64,000 bases of DNA, from assembly GCF_040958095.1 (NCBI RefSeq), contig NC_091172.1, forward strand, positions 21,630,009-21,694,008, written 5' to 3'. Shown here piece after piece: positions 54,616 to 64,000 of this stretch. The notes under the pieces are model-generated. The model had not been told where the DNA came from. It was given only the letters and a program-made list of their open reading frames with translations, and did not search any database. Source of the DNA: Procambarus clarkii. Its lineage: Eukaryota; Arthropoda; Malacostraca; Decapoda; Cambaridae. Numbering within the stretch: the stretch's first letter is position 1; the number at the start of each line of letters is the position of its first letter. The translations under genes were made by a program, and so were the position numbers.

Positions 54616-55122
54616 GAACATTGTGCGAAGAGCCTATGCTACACTTTCTAACCTCAAAATTACTTTTAAATACATGGATGGAAAAATTACTAAAGATATT
54701 GTTCACGACTTTTATTATACCAAAGCTGGAATATGCAGCGGTTGTATGGTGCCCATATCTTAAGAAGCACATCAACAAACTGGAAAAGGTGCAACGACAT
54801 GCCACTAAGTGGCTCCCAGAACTGAAGGACAAGAGCTACGAGGAGAGGTTAGAGGCATTAAATATGCAAAAACTGGAAGATAGAAGAAAGAGGCGATATG
54901 ATCACTACGTTCAAAATAGTAACAGGAATCGATAAAATTGATAGGGAAGAATTCCCGAGACCCGGAACTTCCAGAACAAGAGGTCATAGATTTAAACTAA
55001 CGAAACAAAGCTGCTGGAAAAAATATACGAAAATTCACTTTTGTAAACAGAGTGGTAGACGGTTGGAACAAGTTAAGTGAGAAAGTGGTGGAGGCCAAAA
55101 CCGTCAATAATTTCAAAGCATT
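54616..55122 (+). pseudogene. CR1-like LINE copy 2, downstream part
   Basis: Resumes at AAGAACATTGTGCGAAGAGC, the position where the frame was cut, and runs through PKLEYAAVVWCPYLKKHI-like and RPGTSRTRGHRFKL-like text with frame changes. It ends at FKAL, where the Tigger element enters at a TA. The expected LINE tail is not found beyond the Tiggers. Confidence 0.88.
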
Positions 55123-55123
55123 A

Positions 55124-56486
55124 CAGTGGTACCTCGAAAAACGAGTGCCCCTGAATACGAGTTTTTCGGAATATGAGCAGTATTTGCTCTGAAAATGTGC
55201 CTCGGAAGGTGAGGGTTACCTCGGAAGGCGAGGGTTACCTCGGAAGGCGAGGGTTACCTCGGAAGGCGAGGGTTACCTCGGAAGGCGAGTTTGTTGATAC
55301 ACGTACAGGCCGACCTATTGCGTGGTGGTACGGCGATCGTCGCCTCTCACCCCTCAGTTTACCAGTGACTATCCCACATCAATTCTTCACCTGGATTTTC
55401 AGTATTTTGTTGGATTTTTGGTCATTTGACCATAAAAGTTGTTATTATATATCTCGCCATGGGTCCCAAGAAAGCCAGTGGTAAGGTTTAACCCAAGAAA
55501 TTAGTGCGGCGTTTCGGGCGATCAAGTGGCAACACTGAAAAGTGTACACACTTTTCACTGTCCTGACATTAATTTTCGATGTACGTATTTCAATTTTGTA
55601 CCAATGTGTTCGCAATAGAATGTTCTAGAAGAACATAAGTATAAAATGTCAAACAAGGATGCGTTAGACCGGCACAAAATAAAAAACTACGTCGATTACA
55701 CTTGTCGTGTCAACAATACATTGGTCTTACCTCGATGGTGCAATGCTATGCCGTTCTCCCAAATAGACTATGCTGCTATTAGAGAAAACGGAAATTTCAT
55801 GGCGGACATTTTCAAACTATCCCAAAGTCGATCGCATAACAGAGTTTATAGAAATATTTTTTCTTGCAACTCTTGAGCGAGTTCGCTGTGCAACCTCAAT
55901 ACAAAAAGTGGTAACGCTCTCGAGCGCCGTGATAACGCTAAAGTGTTAAGAAAATGTGTGAAGTATGGGAAGAATTGCAAAGTTTTGTTGAAAAAACTCA
56001 CCCAGATAAAGCTGTAGCAGGCCGTTGCATTAATCTTTTAAATGACAATGTGATGTCTTACTACAGACAAGTGTTAAAATGTAGGGAAAAACAAGTGTCT
56101 TTAGATAGACTTACTTGTCTTGCTAAGAATCTTAGTGGTATGCAGGCAAAACATGCCAGTGTGTGCACACCAGTAAAGTCCTCACTGCCTGATATTATAA
56201 TGGAAGGGGACTTCCCTTCCAAACAGTAACACCTCTTCTCCTTCCTCCTCCTCACCATCTTCCATACGCCAACAGCAAGGTAAGTAATAACGTGAACATA
56301 GTTTTGTAGGTTTATTTAGATGAATTAGGTATAAAATTTAGTTTGAAGTGGGGTTTTTGGGGTAGTCAGGAACAGATTAATTCATTTCCCATCATTTCTT
56401 ATGGGGAAATTAGCTTCGGAATACGAGTTTTCGGAATATGAGCTGTCTCCAGGAACGGATTAAACTCTTAAACCGAGGTACCACTG
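55124..56486 (+). mobile_element. Tigger element, plus-strand copy, internally deleted
   Basis: Starts CAGTGGTACCTCGAAAAACG after a TA. The 5' region includes a 19-bp minisatellite (GGAAGGCGAGGGTTACCTC, about 55200-55290). It carries the transposase start ATGGGTCCCAAGAAAGCC with a stop soon after. The coding middle is lost. The C-terminal part resumes near 55953 (residues WEELQSFVEKTHPDKAVAG) and the 3' end is CCGAGGTACCACTG. A piece resembling the piggyBac-type boxes (about 55500-55950) fills the deletion. Confidence 0.85.
55500..55950 (+). mobile_element. piggyBac-type fragment inside the Tigger deletion
   Basis: Contains GATGTACGTATTTCAATTTT and TGTTCGCAATAGAATGTTCT, the box found at 43812 and in 60134-60794. 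The right end reads AACGCTAAAGTGTTAAG, close to the CGATAGTGTTAAG end of the 60134 element. The left end is unclear. A 76-residue frame (55646-55876) shows no known domain. Confidence 0.55.
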
Positions 56487-56487
56487 A

Positions 56488-58784
56488 AGTAGTACCTCGG
56501 TTTAAGAGTTTAATCCATTCCTGGAGACAGCTCGTAATCCAAAACTAATTTCCCCATAAGAAATAATGGGAAATGAATTAATCCGTTCTTGACTACCCAA
56601 AAACCTCACTTCAAACTAAATTTTATACCTAATTCATCTAAATAAATCTACAAAACTATGTTCACGTTATTACTTACCCTTGCTGTTGGTGTATGGAAGA
56701 TGGTGAGGAGGGGGAAGGAGGAGAGGTGTTAGTGTTTGGAAGGGGAGTCCCCTTCCGTTATAACATCAGGCAGTGAGGACCTTTCTGGTGTGCACTCCTG
56801 GCACGTTTTGCCTGCATACCACTAGGTCCTGGTTGTGGTCACTGCTCGATTTTCTCAACAAATCTGTCCATGGAAGCTTGTTTTTCCCTTCTTCGCAAGC
56901 TGTCTCTGTAGTAAGGCATCACATTGTCATTGAAAAGTTTAAGGTAACAGCCTACTACAGCTTTCTCTGGGTGAGTCTTTTCAATAAAAGTTTGCATCTC
57001 TTCCCATATATGACACACCTTAATTTCTGCAGAAGGGACATTCGCTACTGCCTCATCCTCCTCCACTGGAGAAACATCCTCAGCTGGGTCTTCTTGCTGT
57101 TCCTTTTGAAGGGTTTGGAGTTCTTTGGTGGTCAATTCTTTGTTGTGTTCTTCCACCAACTCCTCCACATCATCACCATCCAATTCCAAGCCCATATGCC
57201 GGCCCAGAGTAACAATTTCCTCAACAATAGGCGCATCATTTACAGGCTCAAACCCCTCAAAGTCTAGTTCTGTCACATTCAGGCCACAATTTTCTCCAGC
57301 CAGAAATCGGGGTTCTTTGAGTCACTTCTTGCCAGGCTTTGTCAACAAGTTTTAAAGAACTACAAATGTTAAAATGGTCTTTCCAGAACTCTTGAATGAG
57401 GTCTGTGGCTTCAGTCACTTCAAAATATTTCCGGAAAAGAGCCCTTTCATACAGTTTCTTAAAATTCACTATGATTTTTCTGGTCCATAGGCTGAATTAG
57501 AGGAGTGGTGTTAGGAGGAAGGAACTTTATTGTGAGAAATTGATTGTATCTGTGCATCAATTCATCTTCCAATCCTGGAGGATGAGCAGGAGCATTGTCG
57601 AGGAGTAGGGCCTTGAGTGGCAAATGTTTCTCCTGCAGATATTTTTTTATGGCAGGGCACAGCGCTTCATTCACCCATTCCAAAAAAAAAAAATCCTAGT
57701 CACCCATGCCCTTTTATTAGCTTTCCACATCACACACATTTGGTGTTTCTGCACTTTATACCGTTTGAAAACCCTTGGATTTTCAGAATGATACACTAGC
57801 AAGGGTTTAATTTTCAAATCACCACTCGCATTTGAACACAGCACAAGCATAAACCTATCTTCCATAGGCTTGTGTCCAGGCAAGGATGTTTCCTCCTTGG
57901 TAATGTATGTCCTCTTAGGCAATCTTTTCCAAAACAGTCCCGTTTCATCACAATTAAAAACTTGTTGCAGTAGGTATCCCTCAGCCTCTGCAAACTCAAT
58001 TCTTCAATAAATCGTTCAGCTGTTGGTTTGTCTGAGCTGGCAACCTCCCCATGCCTTCCAACACTATGGATACCACTTCTCTTTTTCTAAATTTTTCAAA
58101 CCATCCCCTGCTTGCCTTAAAGTCTATCGTATCTGCACTCGTTCCAGGGATATTCTTTACAAGGTCTTCGTGCAATACCCTGGCTTTCTCACAAATAATG
58201 GCCTCTGAAACACTATCACCCGCTAACTCCTTGTTGTGTATCCAAATTAATAACAACTTTTCCACTTCTTCAAGTATTTGTGGTCTTTGTTTCGTGATTG
58301 TTCTTACGCCTTTTGCCACTTTAGCACTCATAATGTCCTTTTTCTTGCTAAGTATAGTGTACATCGTTGACGTGGCTTTGTTGTACTGCTTACAAAGTTC
58401 AACAACACGTGTACCATTTTCATGCTTCCGAATGATCTCTTGTTTCTCCTCTATTCTCATCCTCACACGGGCTTTCTTGCCTTGATCCTTACCACTGGCT
58501 TTCTTGGGATTCATGGCGAGATATATAATAACTTTTATGGTCAAATGACCAAAAATCCAACAAAACACTGAAATTCCTGGTGAAGAATTGACGCGGGATA
58601 GTCACTGGGCGCGAGGCACTGGTAAACTGAGGGGTGAGGGGCGACGATCGCCGTACCACCACGCGCTAGATCGGCCTGTACGCGTATCAACACACTCGCC
58701 TTCCGAGGCACATTTTCCGAGCAAATCCTGCTCGTATTCCGAAAAACTCACATACAGGGACACTCGTACTCCGAGGCACCACTG
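56488..58784 (-). mobile_element. Tigger element, minus-strand, near full length
   Basis: About 2.3 kb; the 5' end at 58784 reads CAGTGGTGCCTCGGAGTACG (minus) with TA outside. The 3' end at 56488 abuts the 3' end of the plus-strand Tigger. It encodes a broken transposase (56839-58514). The 5' region GGAGGCACCACTG and the 3' region with CCTCGGTTTAAGAGTTTAAT are the usual Tigger ends. Confidence 0.9.
56839..58514 (-). pseudogene. Tigger transposase (CENP-B / DDE type), frameshifted
   Basis: Starts MNPKKASGKDQGKKARVRMR. It has the N-terminal CENP-B-like DNA-binding helices (EEKQEIIRKHENGTRVVELC) and a second HTH region with FKASRGWFEKFRKR. The DDE core is in pieces: VFNCDETGLFWKRLPK (first Asp), LLLDNAPAHPPGL (second Asp) and TTPLIQPMDQ (third Asp), all three readable. 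The acidic C-terminal part has KVCHIWEEMQTFIEKTHP. The pieces lie in several frames, with breaks near 58000, 57920-57680 and 57470-57260, so the gene is dead. Length is close to a normal Tigger protein. It sits in an intron in the same direction as the tetraspanin gene. Confidence 0.9.
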
Positions 58785-58786
58785 TA

Positions 58787-58818
58787 ATAATAATAATAAT
58801 AATAATAAATATAAATAA
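58787..58818. repeat. (TAA)n-type microsatellite
   Basis: Short ATA/TAA repeat directly after the Tigger target site. Confidence 0.8.
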
Positions 58819-58946
58819 ATAAAACATGCATCCACATTTACACAAACAAAACCACAATATTAATATTAATTACAATTTATTTTTATATCTTTACTTCATA
58901 TTTAAGATTTATATTTTATGCTTTAATAGCAAAAAATTTTACTCAC

Positions 58947-59075
58947 ATTAGCTTTTTGTTTACAACACGAGAATGGCACTCCACAAGCCTCCCTAGAGCC
59001 GACAGCTTCTGAGGAGCAGTTAAAATATACGTTGCGATCCCAATCCTTGGGTCCTTCAATACCACAACACTCCAA
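58947..59075 (-). CDS. Tetraspanin exon with the CCG signature (large loop)
   Basis: The acceptor TCGATTCACAG and donor GTGAGT enclose 43 codons in phase 0. The text begins LECCGIEGPKDWDRNVYFNC and continues to EACGVPFSCCKQKAN. Six cysteines are visible: CC, NC, AC and CC. With the QC of the next exon and the GC of the alternative exons that makes eight, the hallmark of TspanC8 tetraspanins. NVYFNC and GVPFSCC are typical of that subgroup. There is an N-glycosylation-like NCS in FNCSSE. Confidence 0.95.
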
Positions 59076-60133
59076 CTGTGAATCGAGGAGAAATAAAAAT
59101 TAATAACCAAATGCATATGAAAGATGCTATTCAGCACCATCCATCTAGCTAGTCTTGATATGAATTAAGAAAAATGAGAATAGTATAAAATACAAAATGT
59201 TGCAGAAACACTTTTCAAAAGCAAGGAAGTGCATCGAGGAAAATGCTGGAAAACTTAATAGGAATGTTGAGAGACAAACATGGGTGAATGTTAACCGATG
59301 AAGAAACTAGATATGGTACCATCACACGAGGGCACTCAAGGAAGGTATCCATGTATTCACATGCTGGCATATTGTATCATGAGATACAAGCATGCTGGTT
59401 AATGATTGTACTGACCAAGTAATGAAAGGGTTCAAAATTCCATTATACCAAGCAGCAAATACTTCAAAATTTGGTTTAAGCTGGTCCCAAAGTAGAGTAC
59501 AATTAAATTCCATTGGCTTTATATAAAAAACCAAACTGTTGTAGGATTAGTAGTTTTGCAGATATATTTATATACAGGTACATTTTATTATTTAACAGTT
59601 AAATCATATCTGTAGTCTATTACAATTCAAGTCAAGATTAATACTGGTTATTCTTAGCTGGGCTTCTGCGTATACCCTAGTGTTTGACCCTATTTCCCGG
59701 CACCACCGTCCTGTAGATGAAACTCCTCTTCCTCTACTTTTGTTTTCATTTAACTCATTAACCTCTGCTCTACATCTCTATCATATATTTATCTTCCCAT
59801 GACAAATCTCTCCCTATTACCTATCCTTTGGCACACTTTCATGTTCCTCCATCTATATAACGATACAGTATTGAAGATCAGCTTCAAAGGCCTTTTCTCA
59901 TCTTTCACATATCTACCTAATTCTTCGTACTTTGGTAATACATTCCCTTAAGCTGAATCAATTTTTGCCTTTCATAATCTTTGCAACAAGTATTAGCTAT
60001 TTCCTAATTTCAATTATGTACCATATCCTACTCTGTACAGTGGCCTTGAACTCAAACGAAACATTTCTACAGAAAGTCTAGTGCAATACAATTTGCCTTT
60101 TTCCAACAAATTCCTACCAATCCCACTTATTAA
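59076..60133 (-). other. Tetraspanin intron, AT-rich
   Basis: Intronic sequence between the CCG exon and the TTAA element. No coding segment is recognised. Confidence 0.55.
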
Positions 60134-60794
60134 CACTATCGCCGGCGCCACGCGCGCACCGCAGACTTTGACGTCATGGGGCCAATGGTGCAGGCGAGCG
60201 TGCGGCAACGCCTAAATGTGTATACTCGTTTCAGTTTTCTCACCTTAATTCTTGTGCTACGTCGTTCGTTTTGGTATCATTGTGTTCGCAATTAAATTCC
60301 CTGCAGATGTATATGCATATAATGTCCAAAAGCCTGGCGAGACTCCCTACAGCAAAGCCTAAAGTTACCCGTGAATGAGAACCAATTTGCACACCACAAC
60401 CTAATGTGTATACTCAGTCAGTTTGATAACATCAATTTTCATGTTACATCGCTCGTTTTGGTATCAAATTGTTCGCAATATAAAGGCGCGCATTTTAAAA
60501 CTAGTCCCATAATAATAGCACAATAAATAGAATTTTAACAAATTTTAAAATTTAGACCCAAAAACGTATTTATAATCTTTCAAGTGTTCTGACATCAAGT
60601 TTCGTGTTACATCTTTCATTTTGGTATCAAATTGTGAGCATTCTAAAGGCGCTTATTTTGCAACTATACAAAGGTCGATCAGATAAGAAATGAATTTTAT
60701 ACAAATATTTTTGTAGTGGACGCAAGTCCTGTCCACAGCTAGGACCCGAGAGAGAAAAAATGGACGCGAGTCATGTCCAAAGAGAACGATAGTG
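60134..60794. mobile_element. Non-autonomous piggyBac-type element (661 bp)
   Basis: Flanked by TTAA on both sides (60130-60133 and 60795-60798), with 8-bp perfect inverted ends CACTATCG / CGATAGTG. Inside are three copies of the box TACATCGCTCGTTTTGGTAT, then TTGTTCGCAATA, near 60251, 60440 and 60612. A repeated GGACGCGAGTCATGTCC / GGACGCAAGTCCTGTCC pair lies near the right end. There is no coding capacity. It lies in a tetraspanin intron. Confidence 0.88.
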
Positions 60795-60945
60795 TTAAGT
60801 GTAAAATTAAGAAAATGAGGACAAAACAAAATAACAGAAAACAGGATTAACAAATCCTAAACTACCATGTCTTTTTTGAACTACTGTACATCATATCACT
60901 CAAAGTGAATTTTTATTAATTTCAGAAAATGCAGATTAGACTTAC

Positions 60946-61044
60946 CCATTTCTCCTGTATCCAATCGATAAGATTTTGTTGGTCTGGGTCATCTCGGTAG
61001 TGTACAATAAATGCTTGAAATCCATTTGTAGCTTGGGATTTAAT
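60946..61044 (-). CDS. Tetraspanin exon (start of the large extracellular loop)
   Basis: The acceptor TTTACCAATCTTCAG and donor GTAAGT enclose 33 codons in phase 0: IKSQATNGFQAFIVHYRDDP, then DQQNLIDWIQEKW. Together with the next exon this gives DWIQEKW-LECCG, the conserved run up to the CCG of tetraspanins. YRDDPDQQNLIDW matches the TspanC8 pattern YRDD.D..NLIDW. This is the most 5' exon I can identify; the exons for the first three membrane segments are not seen up to 64000 and probably lie beyond. Confidence 0.93.
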
Positions 61045-61706
61045 CTGAAGATTGGTAAAAGGAAATTATAATGCAAAAATTTCCTATAATACCTGCATGG
61101 GATAGCAATTTACAATCATGTATTCACATCATATTTATGAGAATGAGAAATGCACCGAATTAAACTTAAATGAAAATACCACCAACATTATAAAAAATTA
61201 AAAACTTACACTCATAACAGTTTTAACACCAAGTTCTGACATCTCTTGTGAATTACAAACATGAGTAGACATGTTGGGACCAAAAAAATGGCGAACTATG
61301 CCTGGCAAGCATGAAGCCAGAGGAAACTTTGGAGGTCCATAGTACAGTGCAGTAAGACAGTATAATAAAAAGATATTAATTAAAAACATTAAAATTATCA
61401 CTCTACCACTCATTTCACAATACAACATAAAGCAGCACATAAATACTACAACATTCAAGGTCGTCCACTAGCGGCAACCCGCTGCTTCATAAGACTAGAA
61501 ACACAATGTTTCTCAGATATTGTCATATACTCTTCATTTTATACAAATACTGTACAAGTTCTATTATCTGAAGCCCGTTGAACTAGATATTTGGGTTATT
61601 TAGCCAAAATCACATCCAAAAAAATTTCTGGCAAAACTTTACCATATCCTGACAGAAATCCAGAAACTGGGGATTCTGCCAGATAACCGAGAATAGTATC
61701 AAGCTA
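61045..61706 (-). other. Tetraspanin intron with an unproven exon-like frame
   Basis: A minus-strand frame (61204-61458) ends in a good donor, AGTGTAAGT, and contains a hydrophobic run (VIILMFLINIFLLYCLTALY). It does not resemble any tetraspanin segment, so it is left unannotated. Confidence 0.5.
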
Positions 61707-61712
61707 CACCAC

Positions 61713-63044
61713 ATTAACCCTTCAATTGCGCATCGCATCATATGATGCTTTGACCGACTTGCAGTAAATTGCGCATCGCATCATGTGATGCTTTGGAGTA
61801 CTATGCAAGATTTAAACGGCCCACGGATACACGGGGTTTACCACACCTTCATCAGGGCTCTTGTAAACAGACGCCATTTTTAAAAAAAATCGTGGGCCAA
61901 ACTCCCGGGTGTTAGGGGCCTCAGTATTGATTCAGCTGCCAAGCCTGACGCACGCAGCATGAGCTCACAGCACTGCTGTTCAGTTTGTGACCACAGCATC
62001 GCCTAAAAATGCCATAATATACCTGTTCATGCTATTATGTAGCGATGATATTATTACAGAAGACCCCTGACTGTGATAAAACTGACCAGGGTTCTGATAA
62101 TAGCAGGATTGTGGTGATATTTGGCACTGTGCGCCATGGAGGGAGGAGTAATGCTGTGGGAGGGAGGATGGTGGCGTTGTCTTTTGAGTGTGTGTGGCCA
62201 CCTTTTATTGACTGCACTCGCCATACCAGCTTAGTGGTTCGCTATGGTGAACACAAATGTAGATACTTATATATAACGCGTGTATAGTGTGAGATAACAG
62301 CGAGAGTAGGAGGTTGGGAGTCGCCATTTTGATGAGGGTGGAGCGTCGTCTGCAGGACTTATCATGTTGTTTACTGATGACCACGATGGTCTTTGGGCAC
62401 CATACCAGTTTACTTGTACAAGTATGGTGAATAAAACAGGTAGATATTTATATATAATGTGTGTATATAGCGTAATAACACCACAAACAGTATTGTTGTA
62501 GGAGAAATATTAGTGCGTCTGGCCTTGAGGGCGGCCGCCACCAGCCGACTGTGCGAGTAACTACGTCTCTGTGCCTTTACTCACCATACAAGCTTAGATG
62601 TACAGTTATGGTGAACAAAACATGTAAATACTTATATATAACGTCTGTATATAAAAGCAAAAACAGTATGGTGGGTGGAGAATGGTGGCAAGTCAGGTGA
62701 GGTGAGGTGAGGGAGGGAGTGGCAGCCAGTTACTGCCTGCCACTCAGCATACCAACTTAGTGGTTTGTCATGGTGAACAAAACATGCAGATACTTATATA
62801 TAACCTGTGTATATAGTGTAATAACCGACAAAGTATTTGTTCACTGTTTGATGAACATAATTGAATCAACAATATGCACACCATATTTTTGAGTACAGCG
62901 ATGATTCACTCATTTTATTATATAAATATATCACACTACACACTATTGAATAATATTACAGCAAAAAAACTACGAAAAATCAATCAGAGACATTGAAATA
63001 ATTAGGTAATTATCTCTTTGTGGAAACTCTGGCCTGACAGCTGG
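61713..63044 (+). mobile_element. piggyBac-like satellite-bearing element, copy 3 (right end lost)
   Basis: Begins at CACATTAACCCTTCAATTGC with two palindromes, GCATCATATGATGC and GCATCATGTGATGC. The internal satellite matches copies 1 and 2. It stops at CTGACAGCTGGC (63044), where copies 1 and 2 continue with GAGCAACAGACCG, and a GC-rich DIRS-like segment follows. Confidence 0.85.
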
Positions 63045-64000
63045 CCAACACAAAACCGAAGCCAAGTACCCCCAGGGCGTGCAAATCCTCAGCTACCAGG
63101 GATGCCGAAAGGACGGGAACGTGCATGTGAAGCTACATCTGGCCAATATCCCTAGGAAGAATGGGGGCGAATAAGCACGCATCGAGGTGCTCCAACTCAC
63201 CCCCAGGTAAACCTGAACCACCGTAGAAGTTTCCCGCCATTCCCTGTGGGTCCGACAGAACGAATGCCACGCCCCCAAAGAAAAGAAAGGGCAGTCTGCT
63301 AACCAGGATGACTCCGGAACTTCCGGAACTTCGTAACGCACCCAATAAGGAAAAGTAGAACCAAACTCAAACAAGGAAGGGTCCATTATCAAGTCACAAT
63401 CCGGGTCACGTAGGAGGTACGCCGCAAGGGCATCCCGAACCTCCTTAGGCGGGAAGCCAAAAACCTCCGGAAAGGACCGTAGAGCCTAAGGGAACCCGGA
63501 ACCGAACCCGGGGAGGAGCAGAACCCATATCAAATTCAGAGAAGAGGTAAGAAAACCCCCTTTCCCCTGCAACAACAAGCCCCGCATCGAGGATACTAAC
63601 ACCCAAGCAGGGTCAAACAACGTCCAAGCCCTCCCTAAGGCAACTTCTCCCCAGCTCCGGGGATCCTCCACGCCAGGACCTGGGGCAGAGCCGCCATCCA
63701 AACCCTCCACCCATAAAGAAAAGGCAGAGTCCACCGGAAAAGCTAGGAAAAGGAAGGGGGGGTCCGCTGGTCACACCAACTTTAGAACTTGCTCAAGGCA
63801 AGATGGGATCCAGAGGACGCATCCACTACACCAAGGAGTCCAATGGGATTTTCCAGGGCCCTTAGGCTGACTGCTAATGGAAGCCCAGACAAGGTACTGC
63901 TAACCAGTTGGCCCAAACTACAGAGAACAATTAAAGCTGAACCCCTGCAACATGCATAATCACGTGGACTTAGTGGGAACCACCAGAATAACAGGGTGGA
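63045..64000 (-). mobile_element. DIRS-like segment, possible Gag-type frames
   Basis: GC-rich, with broken minus-strand frames: SLFEFGSTFPYWVRYEVPEV, SWLADCPFFSLGAWHSF, and near 63700 FSLWVEGLDGGSAPGPGV. 63850-63915 matches 45336-45400. By position these would be the first frame of a DIRS-like element; I have no catalytic motif to prove it. Confidence 0.45.

Noticed and set aside
55646-55876. 76-residue frame as a novel small gene
   Set aside because: It lies within the piggyBac-type fragment inside a deleted Tigger; there is no homology or context for a host gene.
61204-61458. Possible additional tetraspanin exon on the minus strand
   Set aside because: It has a good donor site and a hydrophobic run, but no residues match the TM1-TM3 region of tetraspanins and no counterpart is known to me.

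Overview
This window is animal nuclear DNA, most likely from a decapod crustacean and possibly a crayfish-type genome. The reasons are an intron-rich arthropod-type tetraspanin gene, three or more tRNA-derived SINE families, abundant GA, CA and AT microsatellites, minisatellites, and a very high density of Gypsy, DIRS-like, CR1-like, I-like, Tigger and piggyBac-like elements. The species assignment is inference.

The only host gene I can support is on the minus strand. It is the 3' half of a tetraspanin of the eight-cysteine (TspanC8) type, the class that escorts ADAM10/Kuzbanian. Five consecutive coding positions are visible: 60946-61044, 58947-59075, 49158-49208, then two alternative versions of the next exon (38250-38366 and 37683-37796), and the terminal exon 23628-23696 with its stop. 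All splice boundaries are phase 0. The two alternative exons encode the end of the large extracellular loop plus the fourth membrane segment, so they should be mutually exclusive. The 5' exons lie beyond position 64000. The AT-rich, mostly unique stretch 19580-23627 is a plausible long 3' UTR.

Downstream of that gene (1-19580): microsatellites and minisatellites, foldback repeats, SINEs, and a complete Ty3/Gypsy retrotransposon (6973-12521) with apparently identical 211-bp LTRs, a 5-bp target duplication and one intact gag-pol frame, sitting inside a SINE. After it come a minisatellite cluster (13.6-16.1 kb), a 170-bp satellite (16.4-17.8 kb), an RNase H fragment, a 360-bp hairpin, and inverted satellite units (19.1-19.6 kb).

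The introns (23.7-61 kb) are filled with nested transposons. They hold a decayed full-length I-like LINE on the minus strand (24.9-30.7 kb), itself split by a SINE and by a foldback element with an 8-bp duplication, and a DIRS-like hairpin (34.4-35.1 kb). They also hold four copies of a TTAA-flanked piggyBac-like element that carries its own satellite (35.6-37.2, 41.6-43.4, 52.7-54.6 and 61.7-63.0 kb), and a broken piggyBac transposase (44.4-45.3 kb). Two CR1-like LINE copies are separated and bounded by CA microsatellites (49.6-55.1 kb), and two Tigger elements lie tail to tail (55.1-58.8 kb).

Nothing looks bacterial or viral, and there are no CRISPR arrays or rRNA genes. The best leads are the duplicated tetraspanin exon, the young Gypsy insertion, the piggyBac-like family whose terminal palindromes change together, and the recurring foldback ends. 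Many of the translated open frames start at non-ATG codons and are repeat artefacts.
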